11,179 nucleotides of DNA from an uncultured Oscillospiraceae bacterium (GCA_900543295.1 UQQY01000061.1:1-11179); one strand, 5' to 3'; positions 1 through 7,012 are shown, counted from the first letter of the stretch. Numbers and translations are program-made. Notes: a model not told the origin generated them from the sequence alone.

Positions 1-543
1 GTCGTTATAGTCGCGCGTTTCAATTTCCCTGACAAGCTCGTCAAAATCAATCTTTTCGCCGCGCGCCTCATGCTCGGCGAGGCGGCGCTTTGCACGCGCC
101 TCAACCGAAGCGGTCAGAAAAATTTTCACCTGCGCTTCCGGCAGGACGACCGTACCGATGTCGCGCCCGTCCATAATCACATTGCTGCTTGCCGCCAGCG
201 CCCGCTGCATATCCAGCAGAAAGGCCCGCACCGCCGGAATGGCCGATACGTTTGAGGCATGCATTGCCGCCTGCGGCGTGCGGGTTTTTTCGGAAACATC
301 CTCGCCGTTTAGAAAGACGCGCTGTTCCCCGCCGATGAACCGAAGCTCCACCGATACCTTTGGCAGAAGCGCCTCCACCGCCTTTGTATCCTTTGTATCC
401 TCTATGTGCTGGGACATATAAAGCCCAATGGTGCGGTAAAGCGCCCCCGTATCCACATAGATAAAGGACAGCGCCTGCGCCGCGCGCCGCGCGATGGTAC
501 TTTTTCCCGCGCCAGACGGGCCGTCTATTGCCACTGCAATCAT
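1..543 (-). CDS. cmk: Cytidylate kinase, C-terminus cut by window edge
   Basis: Cytidylate kinase moves phosphate from ATP to CMP or dCMP in the cytoplasm, feeding CTP and dCTP synthesis. The visible 181 codons start MIAVAIDGPSGAGKST, with the P-loop GPSGAGKS at residues 8-15. The family motif VDTGALYR lies at 30-37 and DGRDIGTVVLPEAQ at 125-138. The frame reaches IETRDYND at the edge, the start of the conserved arginine/aspartate motif of the CMP site. Family members are about 220 residues, so some 40 are missing. The ATG at 541-543 has an AAAGGGG site about 10 nt upstream. It lies 25 bp after the flavoprotein stop, so co-transcription is likely. A 9-bp tandem duplication at 381-398 encodes DTKDTK in the variable middle region. 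In many clostridia cmk sits between an HI0933-type flavoprotein and plsC/ispH genes, which fits this order. Identification is secure. Confidence 0.97.
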   Translation of the reverse strand, partial: MIAVAIDGPSGAGKSTIARRAAQALSFIYVDTGALYRTIGLYMSQHIEDTKDTKAVEALLPKVSVELRFIGGEQRVFLNGEDVSEKTRTPQAAMHASNVSAIPAVRAFLLDMQRALAASSNVIMDGRDIGTVVLPEAQVKIFLTASVEARAKRRLAEHEARGEKIDFDELVREIETRDYND

Positions 544-568
544 GATCTCATTTCCCCTTTATACAAAT

Positions 569-1795
569 TCAGCAGGAGCTTCCCGCCGCATAGCCTGTTG
601 AAAAAGCAATCTGCAAATTAAAGCCGCCTGTGTATCCGTCCACATCCAGAACCTCGCCCGCAAAATAGAGGCCCGAGCAAAGCTTCGACTCCATGGTGCG
701 CGGATTTATTTCCCTGCACGACACACCGCCAGCGGTCACGATCGCCTCCTCTATCGGACGAAAGCCGTCTACCGGTACGCTAAAGCAGCGTATTTGTTCA
801 AACAGCGCTCTGCGCTGCACCTTCGTGATACTGTTGACTTTCGTAAACGCCGGAATGCGGGAGCGGTAAACGATGATCGGAATCATCTTTTTCGGCAAAA
901 GATCGGATAGAGCGTTGATAAAGTCGCGGTTGGCATATTTGGAGAAGTCGCGCAGAATCCGCGCATCGAGCTGCTTATCGTCAAGTCCCGGCTTCAGATC
1001 AATTTGAATTTCATAGCGATCCGGCTCAAAGGTGCGGATAAGCGAGGAGGCGCTCAGGATAAGAGGTCCCGACATGCCGTAATGCGTAAACAACATTTCG
1101 CCCAACTCGGAAAACAATTTCTTTTTCATCCGTTTGTCCCAAAGGCTCACGGTTACATTGCGCAGAGAAAGCCCCTGCATGTCCCGGCAATCCTCCGAAA
1201 CAGAAACCAAAGGCACCAGCGAGGGTTTCCTTTCTGTTACAGTGTGTCCGACCTGCTCTGCAAAACGGTAACCGTCGCCGGTCGAACCCGTCACAGGGTA
1301 GGATGCCCCTCCCGTCGCCACAATAACCGAACGGGACAGACAACGCTGTCCGCCGCTGCATAAAACGCCGCAAACACTGCCGTTTTCGCAGAGCAAATCC
1401 TCCGCCTCACATTCGCGGATTTCTACGCCGCTTTCCTTGCAGGCGCGCACCATGGCTTCTACAATATCCTGCGCTCGGTCGCTCTGCGGAAAAACGCGGT
1501 TGCCGCGCTCCGTTTTCAGCGCAACGCCGCGCCCTTCAAACCAGTCCTTGGTATCCTGTGTGCCGAACGCGCGGATCACACTGTATAAAAACTTAGGATT
1601 CGTCGGAACATTCTGCAAAAACGCAGTTTCATCACAATCGTTGGTCACATTGCAGCGGCCTTTTCCCGTAATAGCAAGTTTTCGGCCGCACCGGCTGTTT
1701 TTCTCAAGCAAAACGACCTTTTTCCCATAAAGAGCGGCCGTCGCAGCGGCCATCATTCCCGCCGGACCGCCCCCGATTACAATGACGTCCGTCAT
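569..1795 (-). CDS. HI0933-family FAD/NAD(P)-binding flavoprotein (BaiN/YhiN-like)
   Basis: This is a 408-residue flavoprotein of the HI0933 family, often annotated as an aminoacetone oxidase-type or BaiN-like oxidoreductase; the physiological substrate of most members is unknown. The N-terminus is a Rossmann dinucleotide-binding motif, VIVIGGGPAGMMAA (residues 4-17), followed by the acidic ribose-binding end VVLLEKN. Family hallmarks follow: GRKLAITGKGRCNVTN at 37-52, ATGGASYPVTGSTGDG at 160-175, and the C-terminal FAD-closing motif GEVLDVDGYTGGFNLQIA at 380-397. Length is normal and nothing appears broken. Its ATG overlaps the TGA of the upstream regulator gene (ATGA at 1792-1795), which implies translational coupling. 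The stop is 25 bp before cmk. The fold is certain, the reaction is not. A bile-acid role should not be assumed from the BaiN name. Confidence 0.93.
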   Translation of the reverse strand: MTDVIVIGGGPAGMMAAATAALYGKKVVLLEKNSRCGRKLAITGKGRCNVTNDCDETAFLQNVPTNPKFLYSVIRAFGTQDTKDWFEGRGVALKTERGNRVFPQSDRAQDIVEAMVRACKESGVEIRECEAEDLLCENGSVCGVLCSGGQRCLSRSVIVATGGASYPVTGSTGDGYRFAEQVGHTVTERKPSLVPLVSVSEDCRDMQGLSLRNVTVSLWDKRMKKKLFSELGEMLFTHYGMSGPLILSASSLIRTFEPDRYEIQIDLKPGLDDKQLDARILRDFSKYANRDFINALSDLLPKKMIPIIVYRSRIPAFTKVNSITKVQRRALFEQIRCFSVPVDGFRPIEEAIVTAGGVSCREINPRTMESKLCSGLYFAGEVLDVDGYTGGFNLQIAFSTGYAAGSSC

Positions 1796-2661
1796 GAAAG
1801 CTCCTCCGCCTTCTGATAAAGATCGTATTCGTCCCAGATGGTCTCAAGCCGGTCAAAAGTCGCCTTTACGTCCTCCTTCTTCCGAAGGCCGACCGCAACC
1901 GTCAGCGCGTTGATTAAACTGAGCGGCGCAACAAGGGAATCGACAAAGGAGGCCATCTCGCTGCGCGCCTCCAGCAGATAATCGGCGTTTTCCGCAATCG
2001 GCGAAGAAGGGCTGTCCGTAATAGCAATGACCTTTGCGCCGTTTTTCGAAGCGTAGGAAAGCGCCTTTGCGCTGCGCTTGGAATAGCGCGGAAAGCTGAT
2101 ACCGATGATGACGTCTTCCGGGCCAATACGCATGATCTGCTCAAACATCTCGGTAGAGCTTGTCGTATCGATCAGCCGGACATTTTCAAAAATAATATTA
2201 AAGTACAAATTCATAAAACGCGCAAGTACAAGCGCACTGCGCGCGCCGATAATATAGATAGTCCGCGCGGCAATGATGGATTCCACTGCGCCGTCAAAAT
2301 CCGCGCGGGATATAACCTCCATGGTACGGCGAATTTTCTCAATATCCGTATTCATAACCTTTGTCAGCAAATCTGCACCGCCAAGCTGTTCATCGGCCAC
2401 ATCAATCCGCTGCACGGCGGTCAGCTTGCTTTTAATGGTCTCCTTCAGCGCGTCCTGCAATCCGGGATAGCCGTCAAATCCCAGTTCAAACGCAAAGCGC
2501 ACAACCGTCGACTCGCTCACATTCGCCGCCGCGCCAAGCTTTGACGCCGTCATATAGACCGCCTTGTCATAATGTGTCAGAATATAGGAAGCAATGCTCT
2601 TCTGTCCTTTCGAAAAAGCCGGCATCCGCCGCTTGATTTCCCCTAAAATGTTGGCCGCCAT
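1792..2661 (-). CDS. RpiR/MurR-family transcriptional regulator (HTH + SIS)
   Basis: This 289-residue protein has the usual RpiR architecture. An N-terminal winged helix-turn-helix occupies about residues 1-77, with the recognition region AANVSESTVVRFAFELGFDG at 45-64. A SIS phosphosugar-binding domain spans about 130-260, including TIYIIGARSALVLARF and the GISFPRYSKRSAKAL stretch with serine-rich ligand loops. RpiR proteins usually sense sugar phosphates or amino-sugar phosphates and control nearby catabolic genes. Here no sugar gene is adjacent: the gene lies 34 bp after a MATE exporter gene and overlaps the flavoprotein gene by 4 bp. Its targets cannot be read from the neighbourhood. The start ATG has a strong AGGAGG site 7 nt upstream. 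The family call is secure; the ligand is unknown. Confidence 0.93.
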   Translation of the reverse strand: MAANILGEIKRRMPAFSKGQKSIASYILTHYDKAVYMTASKLGAAANVSESTVVRFAFELGFDGYPGLQDALKETIKSKLTAVQRIDVADEQLGGADLLTKVMNTDIEKIRRTMEVISRADFDGAVESIIAARTIYIIGARSALVLARFMNLYFNIIFENVRLIDTTSSTEMFEQIMRIGPEDVIIGISFPRYSKRSAKALSYASKNGAKVIAITDSPSSPIAENADYLLEARSEMASFVDSLVAPLSLINALTVAVGLRKKEDVKATFDRLETIWDEYDLYQKAEELS

Positions 2662-2695
2662 ATAAGCCCCTCCTGTTTGAATCGCATAATTTTGC

Positions 2696-4075
2696 CTACC
2701 GCGTTACATCCCGCAGCCATTTGGTTCCATGCATCCTGATCCATACAAACAAATCCTTCACCGGTTCGTCGATTTTCATGACCGCATAGACAAACACCGG
2801 CGGCCAGTGCAGCACAAACGCCGCAAAATAAGCGAGCGGCACCGCTACGCACCAAAGTGCAAACATCTCCGTATTCAAAGAAAATTTCGTATCTCCGCCC
2901 CCGCGAAGGATTCCCACAATGCTGACAGCGGAAATTGAAACGAAGAAACCGATAACCGACGCTACCAGCATCATACTGTGCGCAAGCTCTTTTGCCTCTG
3001 GGGAGACATTGTAGAAGTTTACCGCCACATCGCGAAGAAGCAGAATGAATACCGAAACAAGCACGCCGATGATAACCGACAGCCACTTAAAGGTAAAGCC
3101 GCGGTTACGCGCCTCCGTCATACTCCCTTCTCCGATTGCTTTGCCAATCATAACCGCCGCGCCGTTTGCCACGCCGAATACCATAACGGTGGTAAGCTGC
3201 TGCACTACGCTGACGATAGAATTTGCCGCTACCACCTCTGTGCCAAGCTGGCCCAAAAGTCTCGCCTGCATAGAAGTGCCGAGCGCCCACATCACCTCGT
3301 TGAGCATAACCGGCGTACTTACGGTGAAAAGGTCGCGGATCAACAGTTTATCAAAACGAAAAAAGCCGGAAAACCTGATATGAAGCTTTCGGTCAAAAAA
3401 GAACAGATAGCCGGCGGCAATCAAAAACTCCGCCAGACGCGCAGACAGCGTCGCAATTGCCGCGCCGCGCACGCCAAGCGCAGGAGCGCCGAATTTGCCG
3501 AATATCAGAATATAGTTTAGAGAACCGTTGACAACCAGTGCGACAATGTTGGAAACCGTCGCAACCTTTACAGATTCGACGCTGCGCATCGTCGTATATA
3601 CGGAACTCGCAAATCCGAAAAACGGATAGCACAGACACATGATGCGCATATAATCCGCGCCCGCTTGAATGACGTCCGGATCAGGCGAAAAAATGCCGAC
3701 CAGAGCCTGCGGGATACAAAGTGATACGACCGTCAGCAGCAGTCCGGCCGCCGTCGTCAGCAAAACAATAAAAGTAATAATCTTTTTAATCGGTTCGATT
3801 TCCCGTTTTCCCCAGTATTGCGCTGTTATAACGGCCGCTCCCGAGCCTAAACCGAACGTCAGCATGTTAAAGATGAAAAAGGGCTGGTTTGCGAGCGAAG
3901 AGGCGGTCATCGCCACATCTCCAAGCTCGCCAAGCATCACGGTATCAAGCATCTGCGTTAAAAACACCACGATGTTCTGCAAAACAATCGGGACAGCGAT
4001 TGTCAAAAGGGTGCGATAAAACGATCCCTCTCTGATAAATCTCGGTTTTTCCGCAGCAAGAGCCGCATTTCCCAT
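2696..4075 (-). CDS. MATE-family multidrug/organic cation exporter
   Basis: This 459-residue, very hydrophobic protein has the length and composition of a 12-helix MATE transporter, which exports drugs, cationic compounds or metabolites using a sodium or proton gradient across the cytoplasmic membrane. Family signatures are visible: LLTIAVPIVLQNIVVFLTQM near residue 20, GELGDVAMTASSLANQP at about 49-65, GLGSGAAVITAQYWG, and the central FGAPALGVRGAAIAT. The second half repeats the pattern with STPVMLNEVMWALGTSMQAR and VANGAAVMIGKAIGEG. The N-terminus has a short charged tail before the first helix, and the C-terminus ends in a short basic tail. An AGGAGG site lies 7 nt before the ATG. It follows the DivIVA-like gene by 88 bp, a gap that holds a hairpin but no clear promoter, and precedes the RpiR gene by 34 bp. 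The substrate is not predictable. Confidence 0.94.
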   Translation of the reverse strand: MGNAALAAEKPRFIREGSFYRTLLTIAVPIVLQNIVVFLTQMLDTVMLGELGDVAMTASSLANQPFFIFNMLTFGLGSGAAVITAQYWGKREIEPIKKIITFIVLLTTAAGLLLTVVSLCIPQALVGIFSPDPDVIQAGADYMRIMCLCYPFFGFASSVYTTMRSVESVKVATVSNIVALVVNGSLNYILIFGKFGAPALGVRGAAIATLSARLAEFLIAAGYLFFFDRKLHIRFSGFFRFDKLLIRDLFTVSTPVMLNEVMWALGTSMQARLLGQLGTEVVAANSIVSVVQQLTTVMVFGVANGAAVMIGKAIGEGSMTEARNRGFTFKWLSVIIGVLVSVFILLLRDVAVNFYNVSPEAKELAHSMMLVASVIGFFVSISAVSIVGILRGGGDTKFSLNTEMFALWCVAVPLAYFAAFVLHWPPVFVYAVMKIDEPVKDLFVWIRMHGTKWLRDVTR

Positions 4076-4102
4076 TTTATTTCCTCCTGAAAAGGCAAAA
4101 GC

Positions 4103-4140
4103 TTCCCCTGTGCTTCAATCTTCTGTGTGCACAGGGGGAA
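4103..4140 (-). terminator. Hairpin between DivIVA-like and MATE genes, possible weak terminator
   Basis: Arms at 4103-4113 and 4129-4140 pair almost perfectly (CCCCTGTGC with GCACAGGGG, plus flanking pairs with one bulged base) around a 15-nt loop. On the minus strand the stem is followed by an interrupted T-rich stretch (GCTTTTGCCTTTT), which runs towards the MATE ribosome binding site. No sigma-A promoter is evident between it and the MATE start. It could be a leaky terminator that lowers MATE expression, or an RNA-processing or stability element. Confidence 0.5.
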
Positions 4141-4163
4141 TTCTCTTTCTGTTTCCACCGCTA

Positions 4164-5090
4164 TCATGGCCTGCGGTCAGCTTTTGCCTTTTGGTTTAAT
4201 TCTGCAATTCTTTTTCTAAGCGCATCCACTGTACTGCGGCGGGACTGCTCCGCAATCTGCTCGTCGGAGGCTTGATCTCTGGACAGTGAAACTGCCTGTA
4301 TGGCAAGTTTAATCTCATCGAGTGTCCGAAGAAGCTCCGATTTCTGCATTTCAAGGTTTTCAAGCCCATGTTCATAGCGATCCCGCTCGCAGCGTGCGGC
4401 CAACTGCGCGTTTTTCACGATCTCCGTACCCTTTGCCTGCGCCTCATCCAATACGTTTTGCGCCTCAGTAAGCTTCTGCTCTGCCGCCGAAATGCGCGCC
4501 GAAACCGTGCGTTCCGTCTCATCAAGCAATTCGCGCCCTTTTTGCGCAGCATCAGCCACTTGACGGCGCGCTTCCGTCTTCGCTTCATCGAGCGCCTCCT
4601 GTGCATTTTGACGCAGAAGGAATTCCTCTTTTTTTACAGAAGAAAGGATTCTCTCTGCCTCACCGTCTGCCTCCGCGCGGATCTGTCCGGCCTCTTTCTT
4701 TGCCTGATTCACGATTTGGTCTGCGCGTGCCTGCGCATCCGCCAGCAAATCGCGCAGTTTTGCCTCGGTTGCACGTGCGGAATCAAGCGACTTTTTCTCA
4801 ATTTCATCCGCACGGATCCGCGCCTGCCTGTACGGTTCATATTCCGACTTCAGAGCTGTATGCGCTGACTGCAAGGTCTGATTTTCCTTAGAAAGAGACG
4901 CGATCTTCTGCACCTGTTCATCTGCAATCGCATTTAAAGCCGCAATTTTCGCATCCTGCTCACTGATTTTCGCCTCGAGCTCAGATTTTTCCCTGCTGTT
5001 TTCCTGAACCAGTGCATCGATATAAGACAAAACCTCGTCTTTTTTAAAGCCGCCGATTGCTGCGGTCTGAAAATTCTTTGTCATTTCCAT
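4164..5090 (-). CDS. DivIVA-domain coiled-coil protein
   Basis: This 308-residue protein begins with a short DivIVA-like N-terminus (GGFKKDEVLSYIDALVQEN, residues 13-31) followed by almost continuous heptad-rich helix from about residue 30 to 300, rich in Ala, Glu, Lys, Gln and Arg. DivIVA/GpsB proteins use the N-terminal segment for membrane curvature or partner binding and the coiled coil to oligomerise, placing division, wall-growth or sporulation proteins at poles and septa. There is no signal peptide or membrane helix. A GTG at 5120 would add ten residues, but the ATG at 5088-5090 is preferred because GGAGG lies about 9 nt upstream. A second ATG two codons later is also possible. The gene has its own strong promoter and a long leader. 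It is not classical DivIVA by neighbourhood (no ylm genes seen), so the specific role is unknown. Confidence 0.85.
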   Translation of the reverse strand: MEMTKNFQTAAIGGFKKDEVLSYIDALVQENSREKSELEAKISEQDAKIAALNAIADEQVQKIASLSKENQTLQSAHTALKSEYEPYRQARIRADEIEKKSLDSARATEAKLRDLLADAQARADQIVNQAKKEAGQIRAEADGEAERILSSVKKEEFLLRQNAQEALDEAKTEARRQVADAAQKGRELLDETERTVSARISAAEQKLTEAQNVLDEAQAKGTEIVKNAQLAARCERDRYEHGLENLEMQKSELLRTLDEIKLAIQAVSLSRDQASDEQIAEQSRRSTVDALRKRIAELNQKAKADRRP

Positions 5091-5147
5091 CAGGCGTGTC
5101 CTCCCGATTCCTTTTTGCACAAAACGCCATGCCTCGTACGTGTATCC

Positions 5148-5239
5148 TATTGCTCCGCAATAAGCTGATTCAATGGCCGCATCCCTTTTCGGGCTGCCTG
5201 GCCGAAAAAATAGCCTCCGCTTTGCCCCAGCTATTTTTA
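5148..5239 (-). promoter_or_regulatory. Structured leader of the DivIVA-like gene
   Basis: The predicted transcript has about 160 nt before the start codon. On the minus strand it can form a stem AAAAATAGC/GCTATTTTT (5230-5238 with 5206-5214, 15-nt loop) ending in a run of six T, like a weak attenuator. A second stem, TTTTCGG/CCGAAAA (5202-5208 with 5186-5192), would use part of the same T run and so excludes the full first stem. A small hairpin TATTGC-GGA-GCAATA lies at 5148-5162. Alternative pairing suggests possible regulation, but the first stem is AU-rich and could be chance. Confidence 0.35.
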
Positions 5240-5255
5240 TTTATTACTCATTATA

Positions 5256-5284
5256 ATTATATCGGGTTTAGGCAGGAATTGCAA
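5256..5284 (-). promoter_or_regulatory. Sigma-A promoter of the DivIVA-like gene
   Basis: On the minus strand TTGCAA (5279-5284) and a perfect TATAAT (5256-5261) are separated by exactly 17 bp. Transcription should begin near 5249. The promoter lies just beyond the terminator of the upstream small gene, so the DivIVA-like gene is probably independently expressed. Confidence 0.8.
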
Positions 5285-5285
5285 C

Positions 5286-5313
5286 ACAAAAAAGCCGGAT
5301 GAAATCCGGCTTT
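5286..5313 (-). terminator. Rho-independent terminator after the 54-aa gene
   Basis: Perfect 10-bp arms AAAGCCGGAT (5291-5300) and ATCCGGCTTT (5304-5313) enclose a 3-nt loop. On the minus strand the stem runs into six T before GTG. On the plus strand it also ends in TTTCTTTTC, so it may act both ways. It insulates the DivIVA-like promoter from the small gene upstream. Confidence 0.85.
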
Positions 5314-5330
5314 CTTTTCTATCAATGATA

Positions 5331-5377
5331 AGAAAAGCCAAGCGTCGCATACAATCTTTACGGCGTCTGGCTTTTCT
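5331..5377 (-). terminator. Second hairpin after the 54-aa gene
   Basis: Perfect 10-bp arms AGAAAAGCCA (5331-5340) and TGGCTTTTCT (5368-5377), with a further interrupted GC-rich pairing inside. It ends in a TTTTCT tract on both strands. It lies between the small gene and the canonical terminator, forming a tandem pair. It could be a terminator or a separate stable RNA end. Confidence 0.5.
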
Positions 5378-5401
5378 GTGTGTTGAATGCTCTAAGCGCT
5401 T

Positions 5402-5566
5402 TTACAGATCGTCTGCATCCTGCGCTGGGATTTCTTCGGGATCAACTGGCTTTCCTGTATAACTGCCCTGCGGATCGGTATCGTTCCGATAATTTTCCCG
5501 CACCATTTCCTGAATCAGACGCTTTGTATGCGCATTCTGCTGACTGCCGTTTTTCTTCTTTGACAT
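5402..5566 (-). CDS. Small conserved-looking hydrophilic protein, 54 aa
   Basis: This gene of 54 codons encodes a soluble, charged protein: a basic start MSKKKNGSQQN, a likely helix TKRLIQEMVRENY (residues 14-26), then DTDPQGSYTGKPVDPEEIP and an acidic end QDADDL. The DP-GSYTGKP followed by QDADDL resembles small uncharacterised firmicute proteins I have an impression of, but I cannot name a family. There is no signal peptide, membrane helix or cysteine. The SD-like AAAGGA is about 13 nt before the ATG, longer than usual; an in-frame GTG four codons upstream is too close to it. Two hairpins follow the stop. The opposite strand is also open across this region, but composition, terminator placement and the upstream promoter-like sequence favour the minus strand. 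Function unknown. Confidence 0.72.
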   Translation of the reverse strand: MSKKKNGSQQNAHTKRLIQEMVRENYRNDTDPQGSYTGKPVDPEEIPAQDADDL

Positions 5567-5591
5567 AAATTTAAGCACATCCTTTCACAAA

Positions 5592-5621
5592 CAGTATGCT
5601 GTAAAGAGACGGCTTTTATTC
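5592..5621 (-). promoter_or_regulatory. Possible forespore (sigma-G-like) promoter of the 54-aa gene
   Basis: On the minus strand GAATA (5617-5621) and CATACTG (5592-5598) are 18 bp apart, close to the Bacillus sigma-G pattern (GAATA, 17-18 bp, CATNNTA). The predicted start would leave a leader of only about 20 nt. I see no good sigma-A promoter for this gene. Short motifs of this kind do occur by chance. Confidence 0.35.
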
Positions 5622-5692
5622 TCCGAATCTTTTCTATAAAGGACAGCGAATACTGCGCATTGATTTTAATGATTAAGATTTAATATTGCTGC

Positions 5693-5720
5693 TTGACTTT
5701 TCATTTTGAAATAGTATAAT
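5693..5720 (+). promoter_or_regulatory. Sigma-A promoter of the beta-propeller gene
   Basis: TTGACT (5693-5698) and a perfect TATAAT (5715-5720) with a 16-bp spacer. Transcription should begin near 5727, giving a leader of about 85-90 nt. The leader contains GATAAGG (5731-5737) and its complement CCTTATC (5779-5785), which could form a long-range stem. Confidence 0.8.
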
Positions 5721-5811
5721 CCTTCTAACAGATAAGGATTTGCTGACGCAGAAAATCCGCTCTCGTTCTCCTGCAAAGCCTTATCCTGATTCGTTAAAGG
5801 AAAGAAGGAAA

Positions 5812-6999
5812 ATGAAAATGAAATCAAAAGAGTGTTTCTGGCCCAATGAACCGCCGCAAAATTGTCCCTTTCCGCAATCCTCTTTATACAGCGGAATCCT
5901 TTTTACAGGTAACTACGCGAATTACAAAAATGCGGATACTTTCTATCCCTCCTGGGCCAGCAACGGGAATTTGTACTGCCCATGGACCGACGGTTTCATC
6001 GATCAAGATGAATGCCATTCTTATCTTCGTGACGGCGTTACACAAACAGGTCAAATAAAAATCGTCGGAGACGATCCCTTTCAGCTTCAATTGATAAACC
6101 TTGGGCATATGGACGCTTCTCCAGAACCTTATGAAGGAAGGTATCCAAGCGGATGCCTGGTATACAACGGCGTCTGGTATCATGGCTCCTATTGTCTAAC
6201 CAACGTTAGCGACAATCCTTCCGATTGCGGCGGCGTCGGTTGGACAAAGCTCGGGCCGTTTGTTGGATTCCGCACCTCTACAGATTGGGATCATTACACG
6301 ATCAATTGGGAAGATAAATATTGGTCTTTGTGCCCGCACACCGGCAGCGATCCCCTGTTTCAAGAAAACCCTTCCATATCTCCGGTCAAAATTGGTGCGC
6401 CGCACTTTGTAGATTTTGGCAAAAATTTGGAATACTCTCCGGACGGCAAGGCTTATTTGGTCGCACATGGTTCAACCAGACCCCAAGCATGGAACAGTTG
6501 GATTCAGGGCGATGAAATATATTTATTGCGTGTTCCGCCAAAATCCCTCAACGATTTGTCAGCTTATGAATTCTATGCAGGCAAATCTGAAAACGGGACG
6601 GATCTATGGAGCAAGAATTTTGACGAAATTCAGCCGATTATTAAATGGAACGATAATTTAGGCTGCGTAACAATGACATACAACGCACCGCTGAAAAAGT
6701 TTTTCATGTGTATCACACGCGGTATGCAAATCGCGCATTACAATACCATGATTCTGGAATCGGACAGCATGACTGGTTCATGGAGCCTGGTGCATTATCT
6801 GAAAGACTTTGGCCCTGAAGCGTATTTTGTGAATATTCCAAGCAAATTCATCAGTCAGGATGGCGAGAGAGCAGTTCTGTGGTATTCTGCGAATTTCACA
6901 GACAACCCCTGGGGAAAAGAGAAAACCAGAGCGGAAGATCCCGAAGGCAGCAACTACAGCTTAGTCGTTCAGGAGATCCAGTTGGTTAAACGCAAATAA
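5812..6999 (+). CDS. Predicted five-bladed beta-propeller, glycosidase-like protein (function unknown)
   Basis: I do not recognise a named family with certainty. The 395-residue protein is rich in Trp, Tyr, Gly and Asn and shows repeated blade-like units: SNGNLYCPWTDG (50-61), YPSGCLVYNGVWYHGSYCL (111-129), IGAPHFVDFGKNLEYSPDGK (194-213), WNDNLGCVTMTYNAPLKKFF (279-298) and NTMILESDSMTGSWSLVHYL (311-330). This looks like the GH43/GH32-type or DUF4185-like propellers that bind or cleave glycans. Asp60, Asp201 and Glu336 (in FGPEAYF) are candidate acidic residues, an inference only. There is no signal peptide, and ten cysteines are present. The frame is open from a TTG at 5740 without a ribosome site; ATG 5812 (AAAGG 10 nt away) or ATG 5818 (GAAGGA 8 nt away) is likelier. 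It stands alone, flanked by minus-strand genes, with its own promoter and terminator. It also looks more AT-rich than its neighbours, which may point to transfer. Confidence 0.85.
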   Translation: MKMKSKECFWPNEPPQNCPFPQSSLYSGILFTGNYANYKNADTFYPSWASNGNLYCPWTDGFIDQDECHSYLRDGVTQTGQIKIVGDDPFQLQLINLGHMDASPEPYEGRYPSGCLVYNGVWYHGSYCLTNVSDNPSDCGGVGWTKLGPFVGFRTSTDWDHYTINWEDKYWSLCPHTGSDPLFQENPSISPVKIGAPHFVDFGKNLEYSPDGKAYLVAHGSTRPQAWNSWIQGDEIYLLRVPPKSLNDLSAYEFYAGKSENGTDLWSKNFDEIQPIIKWNDNLGCVTMTYNAPLKKFFMCITRGMQIAHYNTMILESDSMTGSWSLVHYLKDFGPEAYFVNIPSKFISQDGERAVLWYSANFTDNPWGKEKTRAEDPEGSNYSLVVQEIQLVKRK

Positions 7000-7012
7000 T
7001 TTCAATTGACAC

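Noticed and set aside
381..398. Tandem 9-bp repeat in cmk
   Set aside because: It is in frame (DTKDTK) in a variable region and does not disrupt the gene; likely simple slippage variation.
2978..3520. A 180-codon plus-strand frame inside the MATE gene
   Set aside because: Antisense to a clear MATE transporter; the product is basic and low in hydrophobic residues with no motif.
5380..5568. A 62-codon plus-strand frame over the 54-aa gene
   Set aside because: No ribosome site and no coherent product; the minus-strand frame has better composition, terminators and an upstream promoter-like element.
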